Positions 8,627 through 18,874 of a stretch of 64,000 bases of DNA are shown here, one piece after another. The notes under the pieces were generated by a model. The model was not told the origin of the DNA and made no database searches. It saw only the letters and a program-made list of their open reading frames with translations. Source of the DNA: Heritagella_A intestinalis (GTDB taxonomy: Bacteria > Bacillota > Clostridia > Oscillospirales > Acutalibacteraceae); the NCBI GenBank assembly GCA_904418995.1, contig CAJFQF010000010.1:16131-80130 (forward strand), written 5' to 3'. Numbering within the stretch: the stretch's first letter is position 1; each line of letters opens with the position of its first letter. The position numbers and the translations under genes are program-made.

Positions 8627-9828
8627 TGAACAGCGCCCCCTTTCACAATCCCGTTTTCGCCCACAACATCCACCCGGGGAATGGCCTTGGCTTTGGCCAG
8701 GGCCTTGGCTTCCTCCAGGGAATCGCACAGGGCATTTTCACAGATGAGGCCTTCCTGCTGCCAGAGCTGGGAGGCGTATTGCAGGGCGGCCAATTCCTGG
8801 CCTGCTTCCCCATAGACCAGCACATCCGGCTTGCGTACCGGCGCGCCCTGGCCCCGCTTGACCATAGCCTGGGCCACAGCGTCCACGTTGACGGAGAAGC
8901 CCACCGCAGGCATGGGGGCGTCAAACCGGGACAATAGATTGTCGTAGCGGCCTCCCAGGAGCACGGCATCGCCCCACTCCTCCACATAGGCGCTGAACAC
9001 CACGCCGGTATAGTAGTCGTTGCGCTGTACCAGCCCTAAATCCACCATCATCCGGTCCCCAAGGCCCAGGGCCCGCAGGGACTCGTAAAGGCTTTGCAGG
9101 TATTGCAGGGGCTCCCGGGCTTCTTCCCCGGGGCACAGGGCCAGAGCTTCATCAATGACTTCCGCCCCGCCGAAAAGCCGGGGCAGCCGCCCCATGGCTC
9201 GGACGGCCGGGCTGTCCTCCAACCCTTCCAGCAGCGTACTCAGAGCGGCATAGTTTTTGGATTCAATAGTGCTGCGCAGCTCCTCCCGCTCTTCCTCGGT
9301 AATGGGGAGCTCCGCCGCCAAGGCCCGGAAAAAGCCCGCGTGGCCGATTTCCATTCGGAAGCCGGGCAGGCAGCTCTCCATGGCCTGGACTGCCAACGCC
9401 ACCGCTTCAATGTCCGCCCGGCGGCCTCCGGCTCCCAGCAGCTCCACGCCGGCCTCCATGGTCTCGTTGCTCCGGCCGGTAAGGCTGGGATTATTTCGAT
9501 AAATAGGCTGGCTGTAGTAGAACCGCATGGGCTTCTCCATGTTTTGCAGCCGGGTAGCGGCCAACCGGGCAATGGGTGTGGTGGTATCGGGCCGAAGCAC
9601 CAGGAGCCGGCCCTTGGGGTCGCTCATCTTATACAGCACCTCTTGGGAGATGCCCGAACGGTGGGGATCAAACACATCGTAGAACTCCACCCCCGGGGTC
9701 ACCGCTTCCTGGTAACCGTGGGACGCAAACACCTCTTCCAGCTTCTCTTCTGCCAGACGCCTAGCGGCGCAGGCTTCAAAGAGCAGATCCCGCGTCCCCT
9801 CCGGCGTGATTTTATTATAAAGCTTCAT
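8623..9828 (-). CDS. hisZ: ATP phosphoribosyltransferase regulatory subunit
   Basis: HisZ is a histidyl-tRNA-synthetase-like protein that forms a complex with short HisG and gives it histidine feedback. The 401-residue product starts with TPEGTRDLLFE, a class II motif region, followed by RPDTTTPIARL and YSQPIYRNNP. It lacks a tRNA anticodon-binding domain of HisRS type. It is the first gene of the operon and has its own promoter directly upstream. Confidence 0.93.
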   Translation of the reverse strand: MKLYNKITPEGTRDLLFEACAARRLAEEKLEEVFASHGYQEAVTPGVEFYDVFDPHRSGISQEVLYKMSDPKGRLLVLRPDTTTPIARLAATRLQNMEKPMRFYYSQPIYRNNPSLTGRSNETMEAGVELLGAGGRRADIEAVALAVQAMESCLPGFRMEIGHAGFFRALAAELPITEEEREELRSTIESKNYAALSTLLEGLEDSPAVRAMGRLPRLFGGAEVIDEALALCPGEEAREPLQYLQSLYESLRALGLGDRMMVDLGLVQRNDYYTGVVFSAYVEEWGDAVLLGGRYDNLLSRFDAPMPAVGFSVNVDAVAQAMVKRGQGAPVRKPDVLVYGEAGQELAALQYASQLWQQEGLICENALCDSLEEAKALAKAKAIPRVDVVGENGIVKGGAVQ

Positions 9829-9871
9829 CCGCGCTTCCTCGCTTCCTTTTGTTTCGCTTTAGCGTGATGCT

Positions 9872-9901
9872 ATGATATCATATTCAAGCATCAGCTGTCA
9901 A
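9872..9901 (-). promoter_or_regulatory. Sigma-A-type promoter of the his operon
   Basis: A TTGACA box (9896-9901) and TATCAT box (9872-9877) are separated by 18 bases and lie 44 bases before hisZ. It sits in the 100-base gap after polC, showing that the his operon is transcribed on its own. Confidence 0.8.
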
Positions 9902-9930
9902 CGGGCTTTGCTCATCTCCCCGGCAGAGCA

Positions 9931-12900
9931 TCAGAAAAAGCTCATCTGGCTGCTGTCCGGCAGACCGCCCAGGGCCCCTGCCTCCCGCAGAGTATCGATC
10001 ACCGCCCGGGAAACCTTGGAACGGGCTTGCAGGTCATCGATGGAGATGTAAGGCCCGCCGTCATTTTTGGCTTCCTCCAAGCTGACGGCGGCGGCCTCCC
10101 CTACGCCGCTGAGGGACGAGAAGGGCAACCGGAGTTTGCCGTCCTCCACCAGGAACTTTTTAGCGGCGGAACGGTACAAATCCACCGGGAGCACCTCAAT
10201 GCCCCGGGCCAGCATTTCATTGACAATTTGCAGGGTGGAATAGGCGGCTTCCTCCTTGGCGCTGGCCTCCTTGCCCTTCATGTTGATTTCCGTCATTTTC
10301 TGCCGAACAGCGTCCCGGCCGCGGGCTACTACCGCCCCGTCAAAGTCCTCGCCTCGGACGGAGAAGTAAGCGGCATAGTACTCCACAGGGCGGTGTACCT
10401 TGTACCACCCCAGCCGCAGAGCAGAAATCATATAGGCCGCCGCGTGGGCCTTGGGGAACATGTACTTGATTTTCAGACAGGAATCAATGTACCATTCCGG
10501 CACGTTGTGGTCCCGCATGGCCTGCTTATGCTCATCGGTGAGAAGCTTGGGGGCCTTGCCCTTTCGGACGATTTCCATAATCTTAAAGGCCATTTTCGGC
10601 TCCAACCCCTTGAGCATCAAGTACGTCATAATACTGTCACGGGTACCGATTACCTCGGAAATGGTGCAGGTGCCGTTTTTAATCAAATCCTGGGCGTTGC
10701 CCAGCCACACGTCTGTGCCGTGGGAAAGGCCGGAAATTTGCAGCAGGTCGGAGAAGGTTCGGGGATTGGAATCCACCAGCATCTGGCGGACAAAGGGGGT
10801 GCCCAGCTCTGGCAGAGAGAAAGTGCCGGTGGTGGAGTCGATGTCCTCCGGCTTGACTCCTAGGGCCTTGGTGGAGTGGAACAGGGACATGACCTCCGGG
10901 TCGCTCATAGAGACATTCATCACGGGAATGCCGGTGTACTCCTCCAAATAGTGGTAGATGGTGGGCACATCATGGCCCAGCTCATCTAGCTTACAGATGG
11001 TATCGTGGATGGAGTGGAAGTCGAAGTGGGTGGTAATGTTGTCGGACTTCTGGTCGTTGGCGGGATGCTGCACCGGACAGAACTCGTAGATGTCGTGGCC
11101 CTTGGGCACAACCACCATGCCGCCAGGGTGCTGGCCGGTGGTGCGCTTAATGCCCGTGCAGCCAATGGCCAGCCGCTGCTCCTCCGCCCGGCGCAGGGGG
11201 ATGCCTCGCTCTTCGGCATACTTCTTCACAAAGCCCAGAGCGGTCTTGTCCGCCACGGTGGCGATGGTGCCGGCCTTGAACACGTTGTCCTTGCCGAAAA
11301 GGGTCTCGGTATACCGATGGGCGCTGGACTGGTATTCCCCGGAGAAGTTCAGGTCGATATCCGGGGTCTTATCGCCGTCAAAGCCCAGGAAGGTTTCAAA
11401 GGGAATGGTGTGGCCGTCCCGCTCATAGTCTGTGCCGCAGACCGGGCACTTTTTCGGCGGCAGGTCAAAGCCGGAGCCATAGCTGCCGTCGGTGATGAAT
11501 TCACTGTGCTTGCAGTTGGGGCAGAGATAGTGGGGCTCCAGGGGATTGACTTCGGAAATCCCCGCCATACTGGCCACAAAGGATGAACCAACCGAACCAC
11601 GGGAGCCCACCAGATAGCCATGGGCCTCGGAGTCCGCCACCAGCTTTTGAGCGGTCATATACAGCACCGAGAAGCCGTGCTTATTGATGGAGTCCAGTTC
11701 CCGCTTCAATCGCTTTTCCACAATTTCCGGCAGGGGGTCGCCGTACTTTTCCTTAGCCCGCTCCCAGCACATGGCGTTCAGCTGCTCCTCTGCTCCATCA
11801 ATAAAGGGCGGATATACGCCCTCGGGAATGGGCCGGACAATGTCGATGGAATCCGCAATTTTGTTCGTGTTTTCCACTACTACCTCGTAGGCCTTTTCCT
11901 CCCCCAGATACCGGAATTCTTCCAGCATTTCCGCGGTGGTGCGCATATATAGGGGAGCCTGCTCCGAAGCGTCGTCAAAGCCCTGGCCGGCCATGAGGAT
12001 TTCCCGGTATTTGGCGTCCTTGGGGTCCATGAAGTGGACATCACCGGTAGCCACTACGGGTTTATTCAGCTTTTCGCCCAAACGCACAATGGTACGATTA
12101 AAGTCCATGAGCTCCTCCTCGCTGGAAGCGGAGCCGTTACGGAGCATAAACCGGTTATTCCCCAGGGGCTGGATTTCCAGATAGTCATAGAAGGAGGCGA
12201 TTTCACACAGCTTCTCCCAAGACTCGTGGCGCAGGATGGCTCGGAACAGCTCACCAGCTTCGCAGGCGCTGCCGATGAGCAGCCCTTCCCGGTGCTCCAT
12301 GAGGACGCTCTTGGGAATCCGGGGACGCTTATAGAAGTAATCCAAATGGGCGTAGGAAATGAGCTTATACAGGTTCCGCAGGCCCGTCTGGTTCTGCACC
12401 AGGATAATCTGGTGGAAGGTGGGCAGCTTTTTGGGGTCGCCTCCGGCCAGGGAGGTGTTAATGGCTGAAATCTCCTTGGTTCCGGTATCCTCTCTCAGGC
12501 GCACCAGCAGAATTTTGAAGATTTCCGCCAGAACTTTGGCGTCATCGCAGGCCCGATGATGGTTAAAGGGCGGCAGTTTCAGATATTCAGCCACGGTATC
12601 CAGTTTGCAGTTCTTAATATCCCGGAGCATGGAACGGCACATGGGGACGGTATCGATATACGTATAGGGGAACTCCAGGCCGCTGCGCTTGGAAGCCGCT
12701 CGCATAAAAGAAGTGTCGAATTCCGCATTGTGGGCCACTAAAACAGGGTTCCCTTCCCCGCAGAAGGCGAAAAAGGCTTCCAGAGCTTCCTTTTCCGAGG
12801 GGGCGTCCTGGACCATACTGTCGGTGATGCCGGTGAGCTCGGTAATTTTGGCGGGGACAGGACGTTCCGGATTGACAAAGGTATCAAAACTGTCGATAAT

Positions 12901-14304
12901 CTCCCCGTTTTTGATGCGCACCGCGCCGATTTCCGTCATGCGGTCATTGCTGGCGCTGAAACCCGTGGTTTCAATATCAAAGGCGATAAATTCCCCGTCA
13001 AAGGGCATTTCCTGCTGGCCGGTAACGGCCGGAACCATATCGTTGACAAAATAGGCCTCCACGCCGTAGATGACCTTCATCTCCCCGCCGTCCTTGCGGA
13101 TGGCCTCTACGGCGTTCATGGCGTCGGGGAAAGCCTGGGCCACGCCGTGGTCGGTGATAGCGATGGCCTTCTGCCCCCAACGGAAAGCCCGGTTAATCAG
13201 GTCGCCGGCCGGCGTCATGCCGTCCATACTGGACATATTGGTGTGCAGATGCAGCTCCACCCGCTTGACTTCCGCATCGTCCACTATCTTCAGCTGTTCC
13301 ACCGAGGCGATGGCCCGGGGGCGCATCACGTCCTCGTGGTCGTATTTATCGTATTCCACATTGCCGCGGGCCAGGATGCTCATGCCCTTTTTCAGAGTAT
13401 CCAACAGCTTGCACTGCTTAATGTCCTGAATGACTTTCAGAGAAATAGAGCTGGTATAGTCCGTGATATTGATGGTATAGATTTTCCGGCTCTTGTCCCG
13501 GGTTTCCTTGCTCTCAATGGAGAAGATTTCTCCCCAAACACAGGCGCTGCCAATATCAGGGGTGACCTTTTCAATGGGGATAGGCGCGGCCCGGCCCATA
13601 CGGCCCAGAATATCCTTAGCAGTATCCGGCAGGATGGTGGGATACAGGTTCTCCGCCGAACGCACACTCACCGACCGGGGCGGGCCCTCCTTCTTTTTGG
13701 AAGAAGCGCGGGCAGGACGTTCCTCCATCATGGCCTCATACTGGGCCACCTCTTCCACAACCGCTTCCCGGCGTCGAGCTTCCTCTTCCCGTTTCACCGC
13801 CTCTACCTGGACAGACTCTCCCAGTTCCAGAGAAAGCCGCCCTTCAAACTTCACAGGAATGGTGACGTTAAATTCTTCGGCGATCAGGTTGGAAAGGGCT
13901 TCGTCCAGGCGCCGGGCTATCAGCAGGTCGTGGCCGCCGTGACACAGGGAGACCCAGAAGGTGTGCTCCCGAACCTGGGCGGTGGCATCTTTAAAACAGC
14001 CGTTGACATTGGCGTCCCGGCGCTTCAGCTCCATGGCCAGGCTGGGGAAATACTCCGCGGTGAAGGTCTCCTCCGGATACCGGGGATGAATCATGGCCCG
14101 GCCAAGCTCCAAGGGGGAGTTCTCCAAGAGCCTCTCCGCCCGAAAAAGAGTCGTCCGCTCCACTGGCTTGGAGAAAGCCACCACCACCTCCAGCCAGCGC
14201 CTTTCCCTTTCCACTCGGACAGAGCGCACTTCTCCCTGCCGCACTTCTTCGGGCAGGGAGGCGCAGTCAATATGGTTTGCAAATAACGATTCAAAGCTCT
14301 TCAC
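9931..14304 (-). CDS. polC: DNA polymerase III, PolC type
   Basis: PolC is the replicative DNA polymerase of low-GC Gram-positive bacteria, with built-in 3'-5' proofreading. The 1457-residue product shows the normal order: N-terminal domain, OB-fold (about 245-330), PHP domain from VELHLHTNMSSMDG (about 345), DnaQ-like exonuclease inserted in it from FDIETTG (about 440), then the polymerase with YLVGSRGSVGSS, a zinc-binding CPNCKH...CPVCG region, DIDLNFSGEYQ and the TGQHPGGMVV segment. The GTG at 14304 has AAGGAAGG just upstream and is preferred to an ATG 20 codons earlier that lacks such a site. It follows ispG by 87 bases. Confidence 0.97.
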   Translation of the reverse strand: MKSFESLFANHIDCASLPEEVRQGEVRSVRVERERRWLEVVVAFSKPVERTTLFRAERLLENSPLELGRAMIHPRYPEETFTAEYFPSLAMELKRRDANVNGCFKDATAQVREHTFWVSLCHGGHDLLIARRLDEALSNLIAEEFNVTIPVKFEGRLSLELGESVQVEAVKREEEARRREAVVEEVAQYEAMMEERPARASSKKKEGPPRSVSVRSAENLYPTILPDTAKDILGRMGRAAPIPIEKVTPDIGSACVWGEIFSIESKETRDKSRKIYTINITDYTSSISLKVIQDIKQCKLLDTLKKGMSILARGNVEYDKYDHEDVMRPRAIASVEQLKIVDDAEVKRVELHLHTNMSSMDGMTPAGDLINRAFRWGQKAIAITDHGVAQAFPDAMNAVEAIRKDGGEMKVIYGVEAYFVNDMVPAVTGQQEMPFDGEFIAFDIETTGFSASNDRMTEIGAVRIKNGEIIDSFDTFVNPERPVPAKITELTGITDSMVQDAPSEKEALEAFFAFCGEGNPVLVAHNAEFDTSFMRAASKRSGLEFPYTYIDTVPMCRSMLRDIKNCKLDTVAEYLKLPPFNHHRACDDAKVLAEIFKILLVRLREDTGTKEISAINTSLAGGDPKKLPTFHQIILVQNQTGLRNLYKLISYAHLDYFYKRPRIPKSVLMEHREGLLIGSACEAGELFRAILRHESWEKLCEIASFYDYLEIQPLGNNRFMLRNGSASSEEELMDFNRTIVRLGEKLNKPVVATGDVHFMDPKDAKYREILMAGQGFDDASEQAPLYMRTTAEMLEEFRYLGEEKAYEVVVENTNKIADSIDIVRPIPEGVYPPFIDGAEEQLNAMCWERAKEKYGDPLPEIVEKRLKRELDSINKHGFSVLYMTAQKLVADSEAHGYLVGSRGSVGSSFVASMAGISEVNPLEPHYLCPNCKHSEFITDGSYGSGFDLPPKKCPVCGTDYERDGHTIPFETFLGFDGDKTPDIDLNFSGEYQSSAHRYTETLFGKDNVFKAGTIATVADKTALGFVKKYAEERGIPLRRAEEQRLAIGCTGIKRTTGQHPGGMVVVPKGHDIYEFCPVQHPANDQKSDNITTHFDFHSIHDTICKLDELGHDVPTIYHYLEEYTGIPVMNVSMSDPEVMSLFHSTKALGVKPEDIDSTTGTFSLPELGTPFVRQMLVDSNPRTFSDLLQISGLSHGTDVWLGNAQDLIKNGTCTISEVIGTRDSIMTYLMLKGLEPKMAFKIMEIVRKGKAPKLLTDEHKQAMRDHNVPEWYIDSCLKIKYMFPKAHAAAYMISALRLGWYKVHRPVEYYAAYFSVRGEDFDGAVVARGRDAVRQKMTEINMKGKEASAKEEAAYSTLQIVNEMLARGIEVLPVDLYRSAAKKFLVEDGKLRLPFSSLSGVGEAAAVSLEEAKNDGGPYISIDDLQARSKVSRAVIDTLREAGALGGLPDSSQMSFF

Positions 14305-14391
14305 AGGCGACCTTCCTTTTCCTGATTTCTCATAAGCCGAATACGCCGCCTCCGGCTGCCTCAAGAGGCTTCTTCCGAAGGCGGCGTGCCG

Positions 14392-15438
14392 TCATAACTT
14401 TTCGATTTCCTCCATCAAAGCGTCTACCAAGCCGGTTTCCGGCACCTTGCAGAGAATCTGTCCTTTTTTAAAGAGCAGGCCTTCCCCATCGCCGCCGGCA
14501 ATGCCAATATCCGCTTCCCGGGCCTCCCCAGGGCCGTTGACCACGCAGCCCATTACTGCCACGGTAATGTCCTTCTGGCAGTTTTGCAGCCGTTTTTCCA
14601 CTTCGCCGGCAATGGCGATGAGGTCAATACGGGTGCGCCCGCAGGTGGGGCAGGACACCAGCTTTGGCCCATGCTGCAGCCCCAAGGCCTTGAGAATATC
14701 CCGGGCGGCGGACACTTCTTCCTCTGGGTCAGCCGTCAGGGAAACCCGGATGGTATCCCCAATGCCCCGCTGGAGCAGGCTGCCAATACCGATGGCGGAT
14801 TTGACAAGCCCCATCCGGGCGGTGCCTGCCTCGGTGACCCCCAGATGCAGGGGATAATCGCAGGCCTCAGAAGCCAGCTCATAAGCCCGAATCATTTTAT
14901 CCACACGGGAGGACTTCATGGACAGAACAATGTCCGTAAAATCAAACTTTTCCAAAAGGGAAGCGTGATAGAGAGCGCTCTCACACAAGGCTTCCGGAGT
15001 GGGGCTGCCGTATTTGGCCAGAATCTCCTTTTCCAGGGAACCGGAATTCACCCCAATGCGGATGGGAATCCCCCGGCGGCGGCATTCATCCGCTACGGCC
15101 TTGACGTGCTCGTCGGAGCCGATGTTCCCCGGATTGATGCGGATTTTATCCACCCCTGCTGCCGCGGCCTCCAAGGCTAAGCGGTAGTCAAAGTGGATAT
15201 CCGCCACCAACGGGATGGAAATCGCCTCTTTAATTGCGGGAATCAATGCTACGGCCTCCCGATTAGGGATAGCTGCCCGGAGGATCTGGCAGCCGGCCTT
15301 TTCCAGCCGCACTGCCTGGTCCACGCTTCCGGCAATATCCGTAGAGGGTACGCTGAGCATGGACTGCACCGTTACCGGCGCACCTCCGCCAATGGCTACT
15401 TTTCCCGCCCAGACCTGCCGGGTCTTGTGTCTCTCCAT
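14392..15438 (-). CDS. ispG: 4-hydroxy-3-methylbut-2-enyl diphosphate synthase
   Basis: IspG is the iron-sulfur enzyme that makes HMBPP from MEcPP in the MEP isoprenoid pathway. The 348-residue product is the short bacterial form. Cysteines 263, 266 and 298 (in SCPTCGRTRID and GCVVNGPGEA) hold the 4Fe-4S cluster, and GVNSGSLEKEIL lies in the barrel. It follows rseP by 39 bases in the same block as dxr. Confidence 0.97.
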   Translation of the reverse strand: MERHKTRQVWAGKVAIGGGAPVTVQSMLSVPSTDIAGSVDQAVRLEKAGCQILRAAIPNREAVALIPAIKEAISIPLVADIHFDYRLALEAAAAGVDKIRINPGNIGSDEHVKAVADECRRRGIPIRIGVNSGSLEKEILAKYGSPTPEALCESALYHASLLEKFDFTDIVLSMKSSRVDKMIRAYELASEACDYPLHLGVTEAGTARMGLVKSAIGIGSLLQRGIGDTIRVSLTADPEEEVSAARDILKALGLQHGPKLVSCPTCGRTRIDLIAIAGEVEKRLQNCQKDITVAVMGCVVNGPGEAREADIGIAGGDGEGLLFKKGQILCKVPETGLVDALMEEIEKL

Positions 15439-15477
15439 TTACTACTTCCCCTTTCCCTTTCCTTACAAATGCCTGGG

Positions 15478-16566
15478 TCAGCCTCCCAAGCCGTGGCCGT
15501 TAAACAGCCGCACAATATCGTTAAAGGCCACCAACACCATCAAGCCCATGAGGAGCACAAAGCCTGCGGCGTGTACCCATCCCTCATACTTGGGATTGAT
15601 GGGCTTGCGGCGGATCCCTTCGATAATCAGGAATACCAGCCGGCCGCCGTCCAAAGCGGGCAAGGGCAGCAGGTTTAAAATCCCCAGGTTTACGGTTAGA
15701 ATCACCATAATCATCAGGATATTATTCAGCGCCGTGACAAATCCGGTCTCCAACCCCATGGCTGCCGCCTGGCTGATCACCTGGGCCATGCCTACCGGGC
15801 CCGCCATCTCGTTGAGGCCGAACCGGCCGGTAACCAGCCCCACCAGGCTCACCCACACCATTTTCACCATGGACCAGGTGTCGGTGAAGGTCTTTTGCAA
15901 TACGGTTCCCACATTTCTCTCTAAGGGCATGACATAGAAGTCCAGGGTTACTACCTGCTGGCCGTCCTGCTCCGTGGTTTGCAGCTGAATATCGTTGAAC
16001 TCCATGAGCTGTCCATCCCGGTCCACCTGGATATCCACCGAATCGGGATCGGCCAGGGCCAGGGCAAAGGACAAATCCCGGTCACAGTTAATGGAGTAGC
16101 CGTCAATGGAGACAAAACGGTCCCCGGCCTGCAATCCTGCCGATTCCAAAGCGGAATTTTCAGCAAATTGAGAAATCGTAGTGCTGGTATAAACGGGCTG
16201 CTGCACCAGGATAATCATCATAAAGACCAATCCCAGAAGCAGATTCATCACCGCGCCGGCAGCTACCACAATCATCCTTCTCCACACCGGCTTATTGCCA
16301 AAGGCCTTAGCATCGTCACTTTCTTCGTCCTCACCTTCCATGGCGCAGAAGCCGCCAATGGGCAGAAGCCGCAGGGAGTAAGTGGTCTCCCCTTTTTGGA
16401 AGTGGAACAGGGTGGGCCCCATGCCTACGGCGAATTCATTGACCCGGATGCCGCAGGCTTTGGCTGTAATAAAATGTCCGAATTCGTGAAGGGAAACAAT
16501 CAGGCAGAAAAGCAGAACCGCAATAATGCCCAGTAAAATATTGATGAGAATCGTAATGGTGAACAC
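15478..16566 (-). CDS. rseP: Site-2 intramembrane metalloprotease RseP/RasP
   Basis: This membrane zinc protease cuts transmembrane segments of anti-sigma factors and leftover signal peptides. The 362-residue product has HEFGH at 27-31 in the first membrane helix, a PDZ domain in the middle (about 115-190), and the conserved NLLPLPALDGG near residue 310 that supplies the third zinc ligand, followed by a C-terminal membrane helix. It lies 28 bases after dxr in the usual Firmicute order. Confidence 0.95.
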   Translation of the reverse strand: MFTITILINILLGIIAVLLFCLIVSLHEFGHFITAKACGIRVNEFAVGMGPTLFHFQKGETTYSLRLLPIGGFCAMEGEDEESDDAKAFGNKPVWRRMIVVAAGAVMNLLLGLVFMMIILVQQPVYTSTTISQFAENSALESAGLQAGDRFVSIDGYSINCDRDLSFALALADPDSVDIQVDRDGQLMEFNDIQLQTTEQDGQQVVTLDFYVMPLERNVGTVLQKTFTDTWSMVKMVWVSLVGLVTGRFGLNEMAGPVGMAQVISQAAAMGLETGFVTALNNILMIMVILTVNLGILNLLPLPALDGGRLVFLIIEGIRRKPINPKYEGWVHAAGFVLLMGLMVLVAFNDIVRLFNGHGLGG

Positions 16567-16594
16567 CTCATTTCAAAATGACAAATGCAAAGAA

Positions 16595-17767
16595 TTACCC
16601 CATGGCCCGTTCCCGTACATAGGCCCGGGCGCTGGCATCCGCCGCCAAAACTGCTTCCAGGGAATCACAAGGCACATCGGGCTGACGCTCCATGGCCTGG
16701 GTAACCAGTTCCCCGATTTCCAGGAAAGTAATCTTCCCATTCAGGAACTGCTTTACGGCTTCTTCATTGGCGCCGTTGGCAGCGGCGGGCGCCAGGCCTC
16801 CCCGGGCCAGGGCCTTCTGGCAGGCCGCCAAGCATTGGAAAGTCTCTGGGTCCGGCGGCGCAAAATGCAGGGCGCCGTATTCCGTCAGGGAGAGGCTTTT
16901 TGCCGGAGAAGGCGCCCGTCCGGGCCAAGTGAGGGCGTATTGGATGGGAACCCGCATATCCGGCACCCCCAGCTGGGCAATCACCGAGCCGTCGCAGTAT
17001 TCCACCAGAGAATGCACTACGCTTTCCCGGTGAACCACCACGTCAATTTGTTCCCCGGGCATCCCGAAGAGCCAAGCGGCCTCGATAATCTCCAGGCCCT
17101 TATTCATCATGGTGGCGGAGTCAATGGTAACTTTGGCCCCCATATTCCAGTTGGGATGCCGCAGAGCCTGGTCCGGCGTAACATGGGCAAGCTCTTCCCG
17201 GGTCTTTCCGAAAAAGGGCCCACCGGAAGCCGTGAGGATCAGCCTTTTCAGGGCGCTGCCTTCCGGGTCATGGGCCTTGGGCGGACGGCCCTGCAAGCAC
17301 TGGAAAATCGCCGAATGCTCGCTGTCCACCGGCAGGATTTTAACTCCCCGCTTTTTCGCGGCCTCCATCACCAGGGCTCCGCCGGCCACCAGGGTTTCCT
17401 TATTGGCCAGGGCCACTTCTTTCCCGGCGGCAATGGCGGCCAGCGTGGGTTCCAGCCCCACCATCCCTACTACGGAATTGAGGACCAGATCCGCCTCCTC
17501 CAAGGAGGCCGCCTCACAGAGGCCCTCCATGCCTGCGCCGATGCGCACCGGGCAGTCGGCCACCGCCAGCTTTAATTTTTGGGCGGCAGCCTCGTCAAAC
17601 ACCGCGGCAAAGGCCGGCCGGAATTCCCGAATCTGCTCTTCCAGCAGCTGGATATTGGCGTTGGCCGCTACCGCCGCCACGGAAAGGTTCCCGGGCAGAC
17701 CCCGAACCACATCCAGGGCCTGGGTGCCGATAGAACCGGTGGAGCCTAAAATGGAAATCTTTTTCAT
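16595..17767 (-). CDS. dxr: 1-deoxy-D-xylulose-5-phosphate reductoisomerase
   Basis: Dxr turns DXP into MEP with NADPH, the committed step of the MEP pathway. The 390-residue product opens with the dinucleotide loop LGSTGSIGTQALDVV. It has LANKETLVAGG, VDSEHSAIFQCL (metal ligands), LTASGGPFF, and HPNWNMGAKVTIDSATMMNKGLE. With ispG and uppS it ties isoprenoid precursor supply to cell-wall lipid carrier synthesis. About 230 bases separate it from cdsA upstream. Confidence 0.97.
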   Translation of the reverse strand: MKKISILGSTGSIGTQALDVVRGLPGNLSVAAVAANANIQLLEEQIREFRPAFAAVFDEAAAQKLKLAVADCPVRIGAGMEGLCEAASLEEADLVLNSVVGMVGLEPTLAAIAAGKEVALANKETLVAGGALVMEAAKKRGVKILPVDSEHSAIFQCLQGRPPKAHDPEGSALKRLILTASGGPFFGKTREELAHVTPDQALRHPNWNMGAKVTIDSATMMNKGLEIIEAAWLFGMPGEQIDVVVHRESVVHSLVEYCDGSVIAQLGVPDMRVPIQYALTWPGRAPSPAKSLSLTEYGALHFAPPDPETFQCLAACQKALARGGLAPAAANGANEEAVKQFLNGKITFLEIGELVTQAMERQPDVPCDSLEAVLAADASARAYVRERAMG

Positions 17768-17999
17768 ATCGAAATCGTTTCCCCCATTTGTTTTTTCTTT
17801 GCGCTCTTGCTGTTAGAATTCCCGGAACAGACGGGCTTAACAGGGAATTCCCACTCCCTTCACTGGTATAACATGTATGATGTGGAAAAGCCCAAACATA
17901 CGGCTTTCGGAAACAAAGCGCCCTTTGCAGCAGACAGAGGCCGGCATGAAATTCATGCGGCCTCCCTGAATGCGCCCCCTTTTTCCGGGGGCTTTTCTT
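17768..17999 (+). other. Gene-free gap with several palindromes and a plus-strand terminator-like hairpin
   Basis: No supported gene lies here although both neighbours are on the minus strand. The stretch holds a bulged 11-bp palindrome at 17950-17974 or so and a GC hairpin (17974-17979 with 17987-17992) followed on the plus strand by TTTTCTTTTA. A TATAAC box at 17867-17872 has no clear partner. A short plus-strand RNA is possible but unproven. Confidence 0.3.
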
Positions 18000-18830
18000 T
18001 TATAATGGCAGGATGGGGAACACAGTGACCAGCAGATAGACAAAGGGCGACACAAAAATCACACTGTCAAACCGGTCCAAAATGCCCCCGTGGCCGGGAA
18101 TTACCTGGCCAAAATCCTTGATATGGCAACTCCGTTTGATTAAGGAGAAGCTCAAATCCCCCAAAATCGAGGTCACCGACCCGCCTACGCCGATAATGGC
18201 GAGAACCCAGTAGTTGACCTGTAAATCGGGATTCATCCAAGCAAACACCAAGCCAAAGGCCAGCATGGCCAGCACATTGACCACCAAGCCGCCTACGGCC
18301 CCCTCTACCGTCTTTTTGGGACTAATCATGGGGCACAACTTGGTCTTGCCCAAAAAGCTGCCCACAAAGTAGGCGCCAGCATCCGCCACCCAAGCGGCGC
18401 TAATGGTAATAATCACATAAAACATCCCGTGGCCGTCTGTCTCCAGGCTGCGGATAGAGGCCAAGGTAGACAAGGCCCAGGGGATTAACAGGGACATACT
18501 GTATACCACCCCCAGCTCCCGGAAGGAGACCTCCTGGTGGTGGAACAGCAGCCCGGTAAAAATCAGCAGCGTATAAACATAGATTGCCAGCTGAAAAAAG
18601 AAAAAGTCGGGACAAAAAGGGACTGCCAGCGCGATAGCAACGCTGGGAAGGGATAGGAAATACCGTTTCTGGATGCCCAAAGCTGTAATCAGCTCCCAAA
18701 GGCCCAAAGCCCCTACCAGCGCCAAAACAATGTTTAAAGCAAAGGGAAATGAGCTGTTAAAGATCACAATCGCCGCCACAAAGGCAACGAGCATGGCGCC
18801 GGATAGGATTCGCTGCTTCACGGTTATCAC
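18000..18830 (-). CDS. cdsA: Phosphatidate cytidylyltransferase
   Basis: CdsA makes CDP-diacylglycerol from CTP and phosphatidic acid in the membrane, feeding all phospholipid head-group steps. The 276-residue product has about eight hydrophobic helices and the signature near the C terminus: SILGDLSFSLIKR, then KDFGQVIPGHGGILDRFDS with the metal-binding Asp pair. It follows uppS by 44 bases. The start is a GTG and its ribosome site is weak, so the first few residues are uncertain. Confidence 0.95.
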   Translation of the reverse strand: MITVKQRILSGAMLVAFVAAIVIFNSSFPFALNIVLALVGALGLWELITALGIQKRYFLSLPSVAIALAVPFCPDFFFFQLAIYVYTLLIFTGLLFHHQEVSFRELGVVYSMSLLIPWALSTLASIRSLETDGHGMFYVIITISAAWVADAGAYFVGSFLGKTKLCPMISPKKTVEGAVGGLVVNVLAMLAFGLVFAWMNPDLQVNYWVLAIIGVGGSVTSILGDLSFSLIKRSCHIKDFGQVIPGHGGILDRFDSVIFVSPFVYLLVTVFPILPL

Positions 18831-18874
18831 ACGCTTTCATTGAATTTTGGGCCACAGGATGTGGAAAAGACGGG

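Noticed and set aside
14343..14387. Terminator between ispG and polC
   Set aside because: A 9-bp GC stem is present but no T run follows on the minus strand, so it is not called a terminator.
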